Assembly (NCBI GenBank): GCA_017303875.1
Contig: JAFLBP010000001.1
Location: 186,001-250,000 of the forward strand
Length of the DNA: 64,000 nucleotides
DNA from: Chitinophagales bacterium
GTDB taxonomy: Bacteria > Bacteroidota > Bacteroidia > Chitinophagales > Saprospiraceae
Direction of reading: 5' to 3'
Of the stretch, positions 1-8,789 are shown in pieces (position 1 is the first letter of the stretch; each line of letters starts with the position of its first letter). The notes beneath the pieces are model-generated. The model saw nothing but the letters and a program-made list of their open reading frames with translations, had not been told where the DNA came from and made no database searches. A program made the translations under genes and the position numbers.

Positions 1-1406
1 CTGAAGGCAGCATCGTACTCCGCATGGAGGCTGCAGGCGCTGTTGCCGCACCCGCAACTCCGGCGCCTGCCACACCCGCAGCGCCCGTAGCTGCTGCGCC
101 GGCCGCACCTGCCGCATCGGTAGGTGGCAGCCATGAGTTCAAACTCCCGTCCTTGGGCGACGGCGTTACCGGCAAGGTGAGCGACATCCTTGTAAAAGCG
201 GGCGATACGGTCAGCAAAGACCAGATAGTGCTGGTTGTGAGTACGGATAAAGTAGATGCAGAAATGCCTATTGACGTTTCCGGTACGGTGGAAGCCGTAT
301 TGGTCAACAAAGGCGATGAAGTGAATGAAGGCACCGCAGTGCTTCGTTTAAAAACATCGGGCAGTGCAACACCTGTCGTTTCGGCGCCTGCACCCGCCGC
401 TCCTGTAGTCAGCAATGGCGGTACGAATACGGTTCCCGCACCCGCCGCTACCAGTGCCGCAGCAAGCACTGGCGCAGGTGAGAAAAAAGGCGCTGTGCGT
501 GTCAGTCCGCTGGCCCGCAAACGCGCCAAAGAATTGGGCGTAAACCTCTCAGATGTACGCGCTGCCGATGGCGCAGGTCGTTTGTCGTATAAAGACGTGT
601 TGGAGCATGTCAAACAAAAAATGAGCGCACCGGCCACTACGGCGGCGGCGGCAGCAGCTCCCGGCGCAATGGCGCATAAACCACTGCCCAATTTTGAAAA
701 ATTCGGTCCTGTGGAGCGTCAGCCACAATCGCGTATCGGCGTACTGACTGCCGATAACATGGTCTATGCCTTCAACGCCATTCCACACGCCTGGATTTCG
801 GAAAAAGCCGATATTACGGCCCTTGAAGCCTTGCGTCAGCAATACAAAGAGCAGGTCAAAGCTGCGGGTGGAAACCTGACCACAACGGCCATGCTCGCCA
901 AAGCGGTTAGTCAGGTGCTGCGCAAAATGCCCCAATTCAACACCAGTTACGACATTGAAAAACGCGAGGTCATCTACAAGAAATTCTACAACGTAGGAAT
1001 CGCAGTGGATACGCCCCGCGGCTTGCTCGTGCCGGTGCTTCACAATGTAGATCGCAAGGGACTCACGGAAATTTCTGTAGACCTCACCGAACTGAGCACT
1101 CGTACCCGCGACGGCAAAAACAAGCCGGAAGATATGGAAGGCGGCACCTTTACTATTTCCAATATTGGCGGTATTGGTGGCACCAACATGATCTCGATTG
1201 TCAACTGGCCTCAGGTGGCCATTCTGAGTATTGTGGCAGCGCAAAAAGAACCGGTCTGGAATGAGGAAACTTCCAGCTTCGAGCCGCGTCTGATGATGCC
1301 CATGACCATCGGCTGGGATCACCGCGTGATCAATGGCGCCGATGCCGCGCGCTTCCTTGTAGAGCTGAAGCGCATTCTGGAAAATCCGACACTTCTTATG
1401 TTCTAA
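1..1406 (+). CDS. 2-oxoacid dehydrogenase E2 component (dihydrolipoamide acyltransferase), 5'-truncated by window edge
   Basis: E2 core of a pyruvate or branched-chain 2-oxoacid dehydrogenase complex; it moves the acyl group from E1 to CoA on a swinging lipoyl arm. The reading frame is open from base 3 and the first residues (EGSIVLRME) look like the end of an earlier lipoyl domain, so the ATG at 24 is internal. Next come an Ala/Pro linker, a complete lipoyl domain with the lipoylated Lys in STDKVDAE, a second Ala/Pro linker, a peripheral-subunit-binding domain (VSPLARKRAKELGV), and the catalytic domain ending in DHRVINGADAARF. That motif carries the active-site His, with Asn where many E2s have Asp; Asn is also found in the Azotobacter E2p, so this should be active. 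The substrate class cannot be settled without E1. Confidence 0.93.
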   Translation, partial: EGSIVLRMEAAGAVAAPATPAPATPAAPVAAAPAAPAASVGGSHEFKLPSLGDGVTGKVSDILVKAGDTVSKDQIVLVVSTDKVDAEMPIDVSGTVEAVLVNKGDEVNEGTAVLRLKTSGSATPVVSAPAPAAPVVSNGGTNTVPAPAATSAAASTGAGEKKGAVRVSPLARKRAKELGVNLSDVRAADGAGRLSYKDVLEHVKQKMSAPATTAAAAAAPGAMAHKPLPNFEKFGPVERQPQSRIGVLTADNMVYAFNAIPHAWISEKADITALEALRQQYKEQVKAAGGNLTTTAMLAKAVSQVLRKMPQFNTSYDIEKREVIYKKFYNVGIAVDTPRGLLVPVLHNVDRKGLTEISVDLTELSTRTRDGKNKPEDMEGGTFTISNIGGIGGTNMISIVNWPQVAILSIVAAQKEPVWNEETSSFEPRLMMPMTIGWDHRVINGADAARFLVELKRILENPTLLMF

Positions 1407-1490
1407 ATTTTTGATTTTGGATGCTTGATTTTTGATTTATAAGCAGACCAAAAAATCAAGCATCCAAAATCAAAAATCAAAAATCAAATT
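1407..1490. repeat. Intergenic word-repeat hairpin (TTTTTGA words)
   Basis: A perfect inverted repeat of 27 bp has arms at 1407-1433 and 1451-1477 and a 17-nt loop. The arms are built from variations of TTTTTGATTT and its complement ATCAAAAA, and the right arm is followed by another ATCAAAAATCAAA copy. It fills the gap between the E2 stop codon and the TTG start of the next gene. It could end the E2 transcript, but there is no simple stem plus T-run layout. Confidence 0.85.
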
Positions 1491-2033
1491 TTGGAGCAGA
1501 CCAATCAGCAATTTCGGGGCATTGTTGCAAAGTGCCGCGACCTTTTTCTGAAAAAGACAAAAGATTACGGCACTGCCTGGCGCATCCTTCGCCCTTCAAG
1601 TATAACCGATCAGTTGTACATCAAAGCGCGGCGTATTCGCAGCATTGAGGAAAAAGGTGCGCAAAAGGTTGCCGACCCGATTCAGGATGAATTTGTTGGT
1701 CTGATTAATTATTCCATTCTGGCGCTCATCCAATTGCAGTTGCCTGCTGATGCCGCCCTTGAGCTGGATGTGGATTATGTCAGAGCCTTGTACGATGAGC
1801 AGGTAGAGGCGAACATCCGCCTTTTGGAGGCTAAAAACCACGATTATGGCGAGGCTTGGCGCATGATGCGCGTGAGCAGCATGACCGATCTTATCCTTCA
1901 GAAACTATTGCGTATCAAACAAATAGAAGATAACTCCGGTGTAACGCTTGTATCTGAAGGCTTGGAAGCCAACTACCGCGATATTTTAAACTACGCGGTT
2001 TTTGCGCTCATATTAATGGAGGAAACGGTTTAG
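1491..2033 (+). CDS. DUF1599 family protein with two tandem copies of the domain
   Basis: A 180-residue protein of the DUF1599 family, which has been linked by others to nucleotide metabolism or modification; its function is not established. The sequence is a clear internal duplication: residues 8-84 and 103-178 share the pattern FxxxxxxCRDLFLKKxKDYGxAWR / NIRLLEAKNHDYGEAWR, then SSxTDxxxxKxxRIxxIE, then an N-Y-(S/A)-(I/V)-x-A-L helix. The conserved DYGxAW sits at 25-30 and again at 118-123. The start is TTG directly after the word-repeat hairpin; no ATG exists upstream in frame. It overlaps the convergent phosphatase gene by 4 bp. Possible MazG-like all-alpha fold is only a guess. Confidence 0.8.
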   Translation: MEQTNQQFRGIVAKCRDLFLKKTKDYGTAWRILRPSSITDQLYIKARRIRSIEEKGAQKVADPIQDEFVGLINYSILALIQLQLPADAALELDVDYVRALYDEQVEANIRLLEAKNHDYGEAWRMMRVSSMTDLILQKLLRIKQIEDNSGVTLVSEGLEANYRDILNYAVFALILMEETV

Positions 2034-2653
2034 TAAATAATTTCCGGCTTTTCATCCAGATGCCGAAGGTCGTTTTCCATAATAAATTCAAACTTTCCCT
2101 CATTTAAGCGTGCTGAGTAGCAGGCGGTATTGGCGTGTGGAACACCTTCCATTTCCGTTAGTGCCTTTCCTTTAAGCAGCGTAATCAGGGCGCGCATGGT
2201 TCGGCCATGCGAAACTACCAGCAGGTGATTGGCCGGGCGGGTATGCAGCCAGTCGATAAACATGCTCAACCTTGCTCCAAGCGCTGCGGCACTTTCTCCA
2301 CCCGGAAAAGCGGCCTGAAAATTGCCTTTTTGCCATTCGCCGATAACGTTGCGATAGATTGCTGTGCTTTCTGCCGTATGGGGTTTGCCTTCGTTGTGTC
2401 CCCAGTTGATCTCGTTAATCTCCGGTTTAATGACCCAGGGCAAACCTTTTTCCAGAAAGCCGGCGGCTGTTTGGTGGGTGCGTTTCAGGGCAGAAGTGAC
2501 AACCAGGTCAAATGGCTCCTGATGATAATATTCGTAAAAAGCGGCGGCTTGCCGACGTCCGATTTCATTCAAATCGGAATCAACCCCACTACCCTGGACA
2601 ATACCGAGGCGGTTGAATTCTGTTTCGCCGTGGCGAATAAAGTAAAGATGCAT
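2030..2653 (-). CDS. Histidine phosphatase (phosphoglycerate mutase-like) family protein
   Basis: A 207-residue enzyme of the histidine phosphatase superfamily. The N-terminal RHGETEFN motif holds the catalytic His that becomes phosphorylated, TSALKRTHQTA carries the second conserved Arg, the acid residue lies in EINEINWGHNEGK, and VSHGRTMRAL holds the second active-site His. Length and motifs fit cytosolic cofactor-dependent phosphomutase or small-molecule phosphatases such as CobC or PhoE types, and the substrate cannot be told from sequence. It lies 11 nt downstream of the Hsp15-like gene on the same strand, so the two are probably co-transcribed, and its 3' end overlaps the DUF1599 gene. 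Confidence 0.88.
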   Translation of the reverse strand: MHLYFIRHGETEFNRLGIVQGSGVDSDLNEIGRRQAAAFYEYYHQEPFDLVVTSALKRTHQTAAGFLEKGLPWVIKPEINEINWGHNEGKPHTAESTAIYRNVIGEWQKGNFQAAFPGGESAAALGARLSMFIDWLHTRPANHLLVVSHGRTMRALITLLKGKALTEMEGVPHANTACYSARLNEGKFEFIMENDLRHLDEKPEIIY

Positions 2654-2664
2654 AAGCGCTTATA

Positions 2665-3051
2665 TTAATCGGAATTTTTGAAGTCGTCCAGCTCCCGGCG
2701 TTCACGTTTGGTCGGACGACCGCTGCCGCGTTCGCGTTTTTCGTTGGCAGGCATACCATTGAGAAACCAGGCTTCGTACTTGCCTTTTTCTTCCGCCGGT
2801 GTAATGTCGGTATAGCAGGTTTGAGCAATAGGCGCCCCAACACGTTTTTCGATAAGTTGCAAGGCTTTAAATTCAAAGTTAAAGCCATCTTTTTTGACCG
2901 TCAGCTCCTCGCCCACGACCATGAGATAGGAGGGCTTAACCGCCTCGCCCTTGATACGCACTTTACCGGCCTTGCAGGCATCAGTTGCCAGTGTACGACT
3001 TTTAAAAATCCGAACACTCCAGAGCCATTTATCGATTCTGACTTTATCCAC
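2665..3051 (-). CDS. hslR: S4-domain RNA-binding protein, Hsp15/RqcP-like
   Basis: A 128-residue protein starting with an S4 RNA-binding domain ([32 protein letters not shown]-like, residues 4-50), then a basic tail ending RKRER-like ([15 protein letters not shown]). This is the Hsp15/RqcP layout: such proteins bind stalled large ribosomal subunits that carry peptidyl-tRNA and help recycling or quality control. Assignment is from the N-terminal S4 signature and the charged C-terminal tail; the gene symbol is by analogy with E. coli. It is the first gene of a probable two-gene unit with the histidine phosphatase. Confidence 0.85.
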   Translation of the reverse strand: [128 protein letters not shown]

Positions 3052-3079
3052 GGTGTTTTTGTAAGTGTTTATAAGTGTT

Positions 3080-3658
3080 TTAGTTTTGGGGGGCTTGGGG
3101 AGTGGGGAGCGGAGCGGTGAGATCGTTTATTTCAACCCTGACATTTTTTTCGTTTTGCAGGTAAACGATAATTTCCCGGTTCCCGTTCACCAAAGCTTTA
3201 AAAGATTTAATCTTTTCTGATTTTCCGTCTACAAAACCGCTGCCAAACCATTTTTGCAAAACATCCATGGCATCTGGCAATACTTTATCAGAAAAGCATT
3301 TTTTGTTCCAGGGAGCCCAGGATTGGTAGCTAAACAAGATATTCATCTTTGAAATACGATCATTGTTAAATTCCGGATAAAAATTCATATCCATTGGAAA
3401 TTTATACTGATCCGGAAAGGTGAACAGCACAGAGGAATTCTCAGGGCCATTTGTAATGATCCCTTTTTTGTTCATTTCCAGGCATTGGCGGTAAAAGCTG
3501 TCGCGTGACTGGCCAAGGTAAAAGCCCATAAAAAGTTGATCGTGGCGAACACCGGAATTGAGTTCGCGTGCGCGCATGCTTGTGTAATCATTGGATTGGC
3601 ATGCCCAAAAAGCGCCTGTAAGAAAGGCTATGAAGAGGAGAATTGATAGTTTTTGCAT
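3080..3658 (-). CDS. Putative lipoprotein of unknown function
   Basis: A 192-residue exported protein. The first 20 residues are a short basic and hydrophobic signal ending in a lipobox (GAFWAC), so Cys20 is probably lipid-anchored. The mature part has aromatic-rich beta-type stretches (MDMNFYPEFNND, NILFSYQSWAPW), a Lys/Asn-rich segment and a Pro-rich end. I recognise no family. The 28-nt gap to the downstream Hsp15-like gene and the end of this gene hold GTGTTTTA-type words like those in the larger intergenic repeats. It might be co-transcribed with the two genes downstream. Confidence 0.7.
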   Translation of the reverse strand: MQKLSILLFIAFLTGAFWACQSNDYTSMRARELNSGVRHDQLFMGFYLGQSRDSFYRQCLEMNKKGIITNGPENSSVLFTFPDQYKFPMDMNFYPEFNNDRISKMNILFSYQSWAPWNKKCFSDKVLPDAMDVLQKWFGSGFVDGKSEKIKSFKALVNGNREIIVYLQNEKNVRVEINDLTAPLPTPQAPQN

Positions 3659-3710
3659 AATGAAAAATGCCGAAGCGAAGCTGGGGATATGGGTTTGTTC
3701 TTCGAGATAT

Positions 3711-3745
3711 AAAAAGAGCAGGCGGAAAGAAGATTCCGCCTGCTC
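3711..3745 (-). terminator. Rho-independent terminator of the SusCD unit
   Basis: A perfect 12-bp stem (3716-3727 with 3734-3745, loop 6 nt, G+C-rich) is followed on the minus strand by a T5 run (3711-3715). It sits about 65 bp past the SusD stop codon. A second small palindrome (CGGGGCT/AGCCCCG) lies at 3789-3803. Confidence 0.88.
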
Positions 3746-3810
3746 GATCAGGTCAACTGCGAGACAAAGCCAGGCAGTATATGATTGGCGGGGCTAAGCC
3801 CCGTACTGCA

Positions 3811-5358
3811 TTAATAGCAAGGATTCTGACGCAGGTTCGGGTTTACGTTGATCTGCGGCGTCGGGATCGGCCACAGTTCTTTGCAAGGCTGCGAACCCGG
3901 CATGTACTGGGTTGCATTGCCATATACACCGAAACGGATCAGATCCTGACGGCGAACGCCTTCGTAGAACATTTCGCGGCCGCGCTCTTTGAGCAGTTCG
4001 TCAGCAGACAGGCTTGTCAGCGGAGCGTTTTTCCAGGAGCGGTCACGGATTTGATTTACGATAGCCAGTGCAGCAGTCGAACCGGCATCTTTACGCCACA
4101 AAGCTTCTGCTTTTGCGAGCAGGATGTCGGAGTAGCGGAAGATCGGCATATCGTTGCTCAGGTTGGCAGTAGCGCCGGATTTGAACTCATATTTACCGAT
4201 ACGAGCGCCAGCCTGACGCAGTGCGCCGGGGAAGTGCTCATTGATAGCAGGTGTGAAGTTCAGTTGCGGACCGTCGGGGTCATTCGCTTCGGCACCAGCG
4301 TCAATGATTGGTGTTACGCCATCAGCAGCAAACTGCGGACCTACGATGAAGTTGTTGCGGCGAGCATCAGCGGCATCGTGGATTGCATAGAACTCCTGAA
4401 GGGAGCAGTAGCCGTTCCAGGGCTGTTCTTTCAGGTTGTAAGTTGCCTGAGAGCCATAGTGCAGGGTCATTTGCGCCAGGTTGAAACCTTGTGCAAATAC
4501 TTCATCAAACGGTACGGCAAGGATAAATTCTTTGCTTCCCTGATTGTTTGTAATAAAGTTGTTGCGGTAAACAGCTTCAACAGAGAACAGACCGGAGTTG
4601 ATGATTTCGTCGCAAGCAGCGATGCACTCATCCCATTTGGCAGTGCCGGAGTATACCTGAGCGTTCAGGTACAACTTCGCCTGAATGGCTTTACCGGTGT
4701 AGTAGTTCATACGGCCATAAGTAGACAGGTCGCTTTTCTTTTCCAGCAGGGGTACTGCGGCATTAAGCTCAGCTACTACATAGTCGTATACAACACTGCG
4801 GTTTTCGGTAGCAGGCAGGAAGTCGTCGGCTACGTCAAAACGCGTTACGAGGGGCACATTACCGAAAGTATCTACCAGGAAATAGTAGTACATCGCGCGG
4901 AGTACGCGCAGTTCAGCGATGAACTTGTCAGCCAGTGCGCCGTCTACTTTGCCTTCGTCTTTCAGTTTCGTGAACTGGAAAATAAGGCGGTTGCAGGTGT
5001 TTACGCCGCCGTAGAGATAAGTCCAGGCGCCGTTTACGTTCGGGTCTGTTGCTTTGAGTTCGTGGCGGTGTGCGTTGATCCATTGGCCACCGTCACCCCA
5101 GTCACCACCGCGCTGCGGAATCATCACCTCATCCGAGCTAACCTCCTGAAGGGAGAAATAGCCGCCGTGGTTACCCAGCGAGTAGAGGCTGGTATAAGCA
5201 GCACCGAGCGCAGCGATAAATTCTTCCTCAGTTTTGAGGAAGTTCTCGTCCGTAAAACGGTCGTATGTGTTTTCAGTGAGATCGGTACAAGAGTTGTTGA
5301 ACGTCAGCAAAAACATTGCTGGTAACAATAACTTACCGAAAAGTGATATTTTTTTCAT
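3811..5358 (-). CDS. SusD/RagB family outer-membrane nutrient-binding lipoprotein
   Basis: A 515-residue surface lipoprotein that caps the SusC transporter and binds the incoming nutrient. The signal peptide ends at a lipobox around Cys24 (FNNSC), followed by TDLTENTYDRFTDENF, the usual SusD N-terminus. The helical TPR-like scaffold includes AELRVLRAMYYYFLVDTFGNVPLV, and the C-terminal half has DILLAKAEALWR and ERGREMFYEGVRRQDLIRFG, both standard SusD motifs. It follows SusC by 52 nt and ends at a strong terminator. No glycanase or regulator is next to the pair, so the substrate (glycan or peptide) is open. Confidence 0.96.
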   Translation of the reverse strand: MKKISLFGKLLLPAMFLLTFNNSCTDLTENTYDRFTDENFLKTEEEFIAALGAAYTSLYSLGNHGGYFSLQEVSSDEVMIPQRGGDWGDGGQWINAHRHELKATDPNVNGAWTYLYGGVNTCNRLIFQFTKLKDEGKVDGALADKFIAELRVLRAMYYYFLVDTFGNVPLVTRFDVADDFLPATENRSVVYDYVVAELNAAVPLLEKKSDLSTYGRMNYYTGKAIQAKLYLNAQVYSGTAKWDECIAACDEIINSGLFSVEAVYRNNFITNNQGSKEFILAVPFDEVFAQGFNLAQMTLHYGSQATYNLKEQPWNGYCSLQEFYAIHDAADARRNNFIVGPQFAADGVTPIIDAGAEANDPDGPQLNFTPAINEHFPGALRQAGARIGKYEFKSGATANLSNDMPIFRYSDILLAKAEALWRKDAGSTAALAIVNQIRDRSWKNAPLTSLSADELLKERGREMFYEGVRRQDLIRFGVYGNATQYMPGSQPCKELWPIPTPQINVNPNLRQNPCY

Positions 5359-5410
5359 AAAAATGAATGATTTTTGAAAATTTTGATCCTAATCGTACTT
5401 GGGTCAGACT

Positions 5411-8398
5411 TTAGAATGTGAAGTTAACACCCACAGAGTAAGTACGAGCAAGGAAATAAGTGCTACGACGGTCAATGCCTGGAGCGAGCGGGTCGAGTGT
5501 CAGGCTTTGACGGCCACCATTGTCAACTGAACCGGTGTCACCTACGCGAGGCTCCGGATCTACGCCGGAGTAGTTGGAGATGGTGAACAGGTTTTGACCG
5601 CTTGCGTAGATGCGTGCACGGGTAAACCAGCCGCTGGAAGGTAACTTGAAGTTGTAGCCCAGGGTGGCGTTGTCAAGACGCAGGAAGCTTGCTTTTTCGA
5701 TGTGCGTGTCGTCGAAACGATTGCTGGCTGTTACCTTGTCGTTGAAGTATTCTGTGCGTACTTTGTTCCAGCTGGATGCAGTAGGATCAAGGTTTTCATA
5801 GAATACGCGGTATTCGTTAACAAGATCATGACCAAACACGCCGCGGAGGAAAAAGTTCAGGTCAAAATTGCCGAATTTGAAAGTATTATTCATACCCAGT
5901 TCGAAAGCAGGCACACCGTCGCCAATTTTCTTCTGATCCTGGTTGAAGCCTTCAATTTCAGTACCACCGGTTTGTCCGTCGCCATCAATGTCTTCGTAAG
6001 TTACCTTGCCGTCGCCGGTTACGCCGGTACGAACCGGGCCCCAGAGTTGGCCAAGATCAGCACCGTTGTACACTACTGTGTAGAATACACCGTTCTGACC
6101 AGGTGCACCTACAGTTGCATAAGAGATGGTGTCATTGCGACCGAAGTCTTCCAGTGTGATATTGTAGGTGTTGAACACCAGGCTTGGCGACCAGGAGAAG
6201 TTATCTTTCTTAACCAAGTCAGTCAGTGTAGCAGAAGCTTCAAAACCAACAGCACGCAGCGAAGCAACGTTGTCAAAAGTAGTCGAAGAGAGGTTCGGCG
6301 GAACCGGAACAGTGAGTGCCAGGATAAGGTCTTTTGTCAGACGGTTGTAGAAGTCCAACGAACCGGTGAGTTTGTAGTTGAAGAGGGCATAGTCCAAACC
6401 AACGTTGAATTCACCTTTTTCTTCCCATTTCAGGTTCGGGTTTGCATTGCGGTTCGGTGCGTAGCTCGGTACGAAGTTGCCGTTGTAGAAGAAGCTTGGG
6501 CCTGCAACGAATGTTTGGCGATACAGGTTACCTTCCAGCGGTTGGGCACCGGTAACACCGTAACCAACACGCAGTTTCAGTTGCTCAACATCATTCAGGT
6601 CAACTAATTTTTCCAGATTGATACCACCGCTTACGAACGGGAACAGACCCCATTTGTTTTCGTCACCAAAACGAGTAGAACCTTCACGACGTACACCTGC
6701 GCTCAGGAAGTATGTGTCGTCAATGTTGATAGATGCACGACCGAAGAACGCAACGAGGCGGGCTTCAGTTTTGTAGCTGGTGAAGATGGTGCCAAGACCA
6801 CGGTTCAGCTCCAGGAAGCTGCCGAAGCTGTTTGCGCCAAGTGCATTGGAAATGATGTTACCAGCTTCAATACCCAAACCCTGATCTTTGAAATCCTGGA
6901 AGGAGTAACCTGCGAGCAGGCTGAAGTTGCTGGTTTTGCCAAAGTTAACTTTGTAGTTGGCCGTAGACTCAATCGTGCGGTTTTCAGAAACATAATTACC
7001 ACGACGACCGAGGCCATTACGGCCGATACCGCGGAACTTGGACTGCTTGCTGTAGTACTCTGTGAAATCACCATTGTAACGCTCCTGTGCAACAGATACG
7101 CTGGCAGTCAGGTTCGGGATGATTTCGTAGTCGGCGCGCAGGCTACCAAACATACGGTTGATTTTACCGCCGCTGGTGTTTTGCTCGATCATCGCAACCG
7201 GGTTGAAGTAGTCGAAAAGATCTTTCTCTACATAACCTCCGTAACGGCTGAACTCGGCATCAGTGCTGGTTACACCGGCAGTCGGGTTGTTCACGATAGC
7301 ATAACGGAAAGCTTCGTTGAAGCCAAAAGAGGCGTCACGAGTGTTGAGCAGCAAGTTACCATTAACCGTCAGGCGGTTGTTGAGACCTTTTTGTGTAAAG
7401 TTCAAACCACCATTGTACTGTGTGAAACCAGAAGTGCGCAGAATACCTTCCACGTCGCGTACGTTGAACGACGCGCGGTAGGAACCATTGCCCAAACCAC
7501 CGGAGATGCTCAGGTTATGTGTTTGAGATACACCGGTTTGTGTAATTTCGTTAAACCAGTCTGTTTCTGTGTCTGCATTCGGAGACAGATCTGTACCGCC
7601 ATACTGAACAAATTCAGCCGCAGACAGGGTCTCATAACGCTTGGCAACCTGGTCGAACGCTACAAAACCATTGTAGTCCATAACCATGCGACCTGAGCTG
7701 CCTTTTTTAGTAGAGATCAACACTACACCTGCAGAAGCACGTGTACCGTAGATAGCAGCAGCAGAACCGTCTTTGAGTACGTCAATGGATTCGATGTCAT
7801 TTGGATCGATAAGGCTGAGGTCAACACCGGGAACACCGTCCACTACGATCAGCGGAGATACACCCGACTGAAGCGAAGACAGACCGCGCAAACGGATAGC
7901 AAAACCTCCGTTCGGGTCAGAACCCGCACGTGAAACGCTTACCCCGGCAATTTTGCCCTGAATCAGTTGAGCAGCACTGGTAACGTTACCTTTGTTGAAA
8001 TCTTCATTCTTCAACGAGGCTACAGCGCTGGTCACCTCTTTGGCTTTGATGGTACCGTAACCTACAACAACCACCTCGTCGAGTACTGTACCAGCCTTCA
8101 GGGCGGCGTTCACAACGTTGTTGGCATCAAGGTCAACGACCATTTCTGCGTATCCCGTGTAAGAGAAACGCAGTTGGGTTGCACCGGCGGGCACGTCGAC
8201 GGAGTAGTTACCGTCAATGTCGGTGGCTGCACCGCGGGTTGTACCCACAACAGCAACCGTAGCGCCGATAAGACCTTCACCGCTCTCAGCGTCGGTTACT
8301 TTGCCCTTAACGGTGCGTTGTGCCAAGAGTGCACTGCAGAACAGCATCAATGCTGCCACCAGAAAGCTACACTTGGTAAAAGTGTGCAAAAACTTCAT
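5411..8398 (-). CDS. SusC/RagA family TonB-linked outer-membrane transporter
   Basis: A 995-residue TonB-dependent transporter. In order: signal peptide (to about residue 26, ALLAQ), a carboxypeptidase-D-like domain (VKGKVTDAESGEGLIGATV, with TDIDGNYSVDVP), the SusC signature LDEVVVVGYGT, a plug domain with IRGLSSL-like and SPLIVVDGVPG motifs and VLKDGSAAAIYGTRASAGVVLI, then a 22-strand-type beta-barrel ending in a terminal aromatic strand (YSVGVNFTF). It takes up large oligomers together with the SusD partner, powered by TonB-ExbBD. At 995 residues it is within the usual range. A promoter lies about 190 nt upstream, giving a long untranslated leader. Confidence 0.97.
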   Translation of the reverse strand: MKFLHTFTKCSFLVAALMLFCSALLAQRTVKGKVTDAESGEGLIGATVAVVGTTRGAATDIDGNYSVDVPAGATQLRFSYTGYAEMVVDLDANNVVNAALKAGTVLDEVVVVGYGTIKAKEVTSAVASLKNEDFNKGNVTSAAQLIQGKIAGVSVSRAGSDPNGGFAIRLRGLSSLQSGVSPLIVVDGVPGVDLSLIDPNDIESIDVLKDGSAAAIYGTRASAGVVLISTKKGSSGRMVMDYNGFVAFDQVAKRYETLSAAEFVQYGGTDLSPNADTETDWFNEITQTGVSQTHNLSISGGLGNGSYRASFNVRDVEGILRTSGFTQYNGGLNFTQKGLNNRLTVNGNLLLNTRDASFGFNEAFRYAIVNNPTAGVTSTDAEFSRYGGYVEKDLFDYFNPVAMIEQNTSGGKINRMFGSLRADYEIIPNLTASVSVAQERYNGDFTEYYSKQSKFRGIGRNGLGRRGNYVSENRTIESTANYKVNFGKTSNFSLLAGYSFQDFKDQGLGIEAGNIISNALGANSFGSFLELNRGLGTIFTSYKTEARLVAFFGRASINIDDTYFLSAGVRREGSTRFGDENKWGLFPFVSGGINLEKLVDLNDVEQLKLRVGYGVTGAQPLEGNLYRQTFVAGPSFFYNGNFVPSYAPNRNANPNLKWEEKGEFNVGLDYALFNYKLTGSLDFYNRLTKDLILALTVPVPPNLSSTTFDNVASLRAVGFEASATLTDLVKKDNFSWSPSLVFNTYNITLEDFGRNDTISYATVGAPGQNGVFYTVVYNGADLGQLWGPVRTGVTGDGKVTYEDIDGDGQTGGTEIEGFNQDQKKIGDGVPAFELGMNNTFKFGNFDLNFFLRGVFGHDLVNEYRVFYENLDPTASSWNKVRTEYFNDKVTASNRFDDTHIEKASFLRLDNATLGYNFKLPSSGWFTRARIYASGQNLFTISNYSGVDPEPRVGDTGSVDNGGRQSLTLDPLAPGIDRRSTYFLARTYSVGVNFTF

Positions 8399-8588
8399 AC
8401 GAAAATGAGTTTAGTTTAGTGAAAAAAGTTTGCTCCACAGTGAATATGTACGGTGCTCAAAAAACACCACACATAGAACTTGTTCATAAAGGATAGTTAA
8501 GCTTCAGGTACAATGGCAGGATTTTATTTGGAGAGGCAAACTGTCAGCTAATAGGTTTAGCGCAGGTGGTGACTGCTTTAAGACGGGG

Positions 8589-8621
8589 CGAAGGTAGTGA
8601 TTCGATTGTGATAACCGCAAA
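8589..8621 (-). promoter_or_regulatory. Bacteroidota-type promoter of susCD
   Basis: On the minus strand TTTG (8618-8621) is followed after 21 nt by TACCTTCG (8589-8596), one mismatch from the TAnnTTTG -7 box. The predicted start near 8582 gives a 5' leader of about 185 nt for susC. Confidence 0.55.
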
Positions 8622-8748
8622 ATCTTTTTTCAAATTTTTTGGCAAAAAGGCATATCCAAATCAAATTTGGGTTTTGCAGAAGTAATTTTTCTTTGACAAA
8701 TGTATGCCAATCAGGAAAATCCGAATTATATTTTCTTTTTAAATGCAT

Positions 8749-8756
8749 TATCTTTG
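8749..8756 (+). promoter_or_regulatory. -7 box TATCTTTG before agmatine deiminase
   Basis: An exact TAnnTTTG box. Transcription would start near 8763, 27 nt before the ATG at 8790. This favours the 8790 start over an ATG at 8700 that lies upstream of the box. No clear -33 TTTG was found. Confidence 0.5.
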
Positions 8757-8789
8757 CTCCACGATATAAAATTACAAGAAGACCTCCGC

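Larger units (their letters stand above)
8399..8789. other. Divergent intergenic region between susC and agmatine deiminase
   Basis: Gene-free stretch of 391 bp, A+T-rich, holding the outward promoters of both flanking genes (listed separately). The susC side has a leader of about 185 nt without an obvious strong hairpin. No RNA gene or repeat was seen. Confidence 0.7.

Noticed and set aside
1..1406. Truncated E2 gene as a pseudogene
   Set aside because: The frame is open to the first complete codon and begins with a lipoyl-like end, so the gene is cut by the window, not broken.
3667..5325. Long open frame antisense to the SusD gene
   Set aside because: It lies opposite a certain SusD gene, and its protein has no family likeness; long antisense frames are common in G+C-balanced coding DNA.
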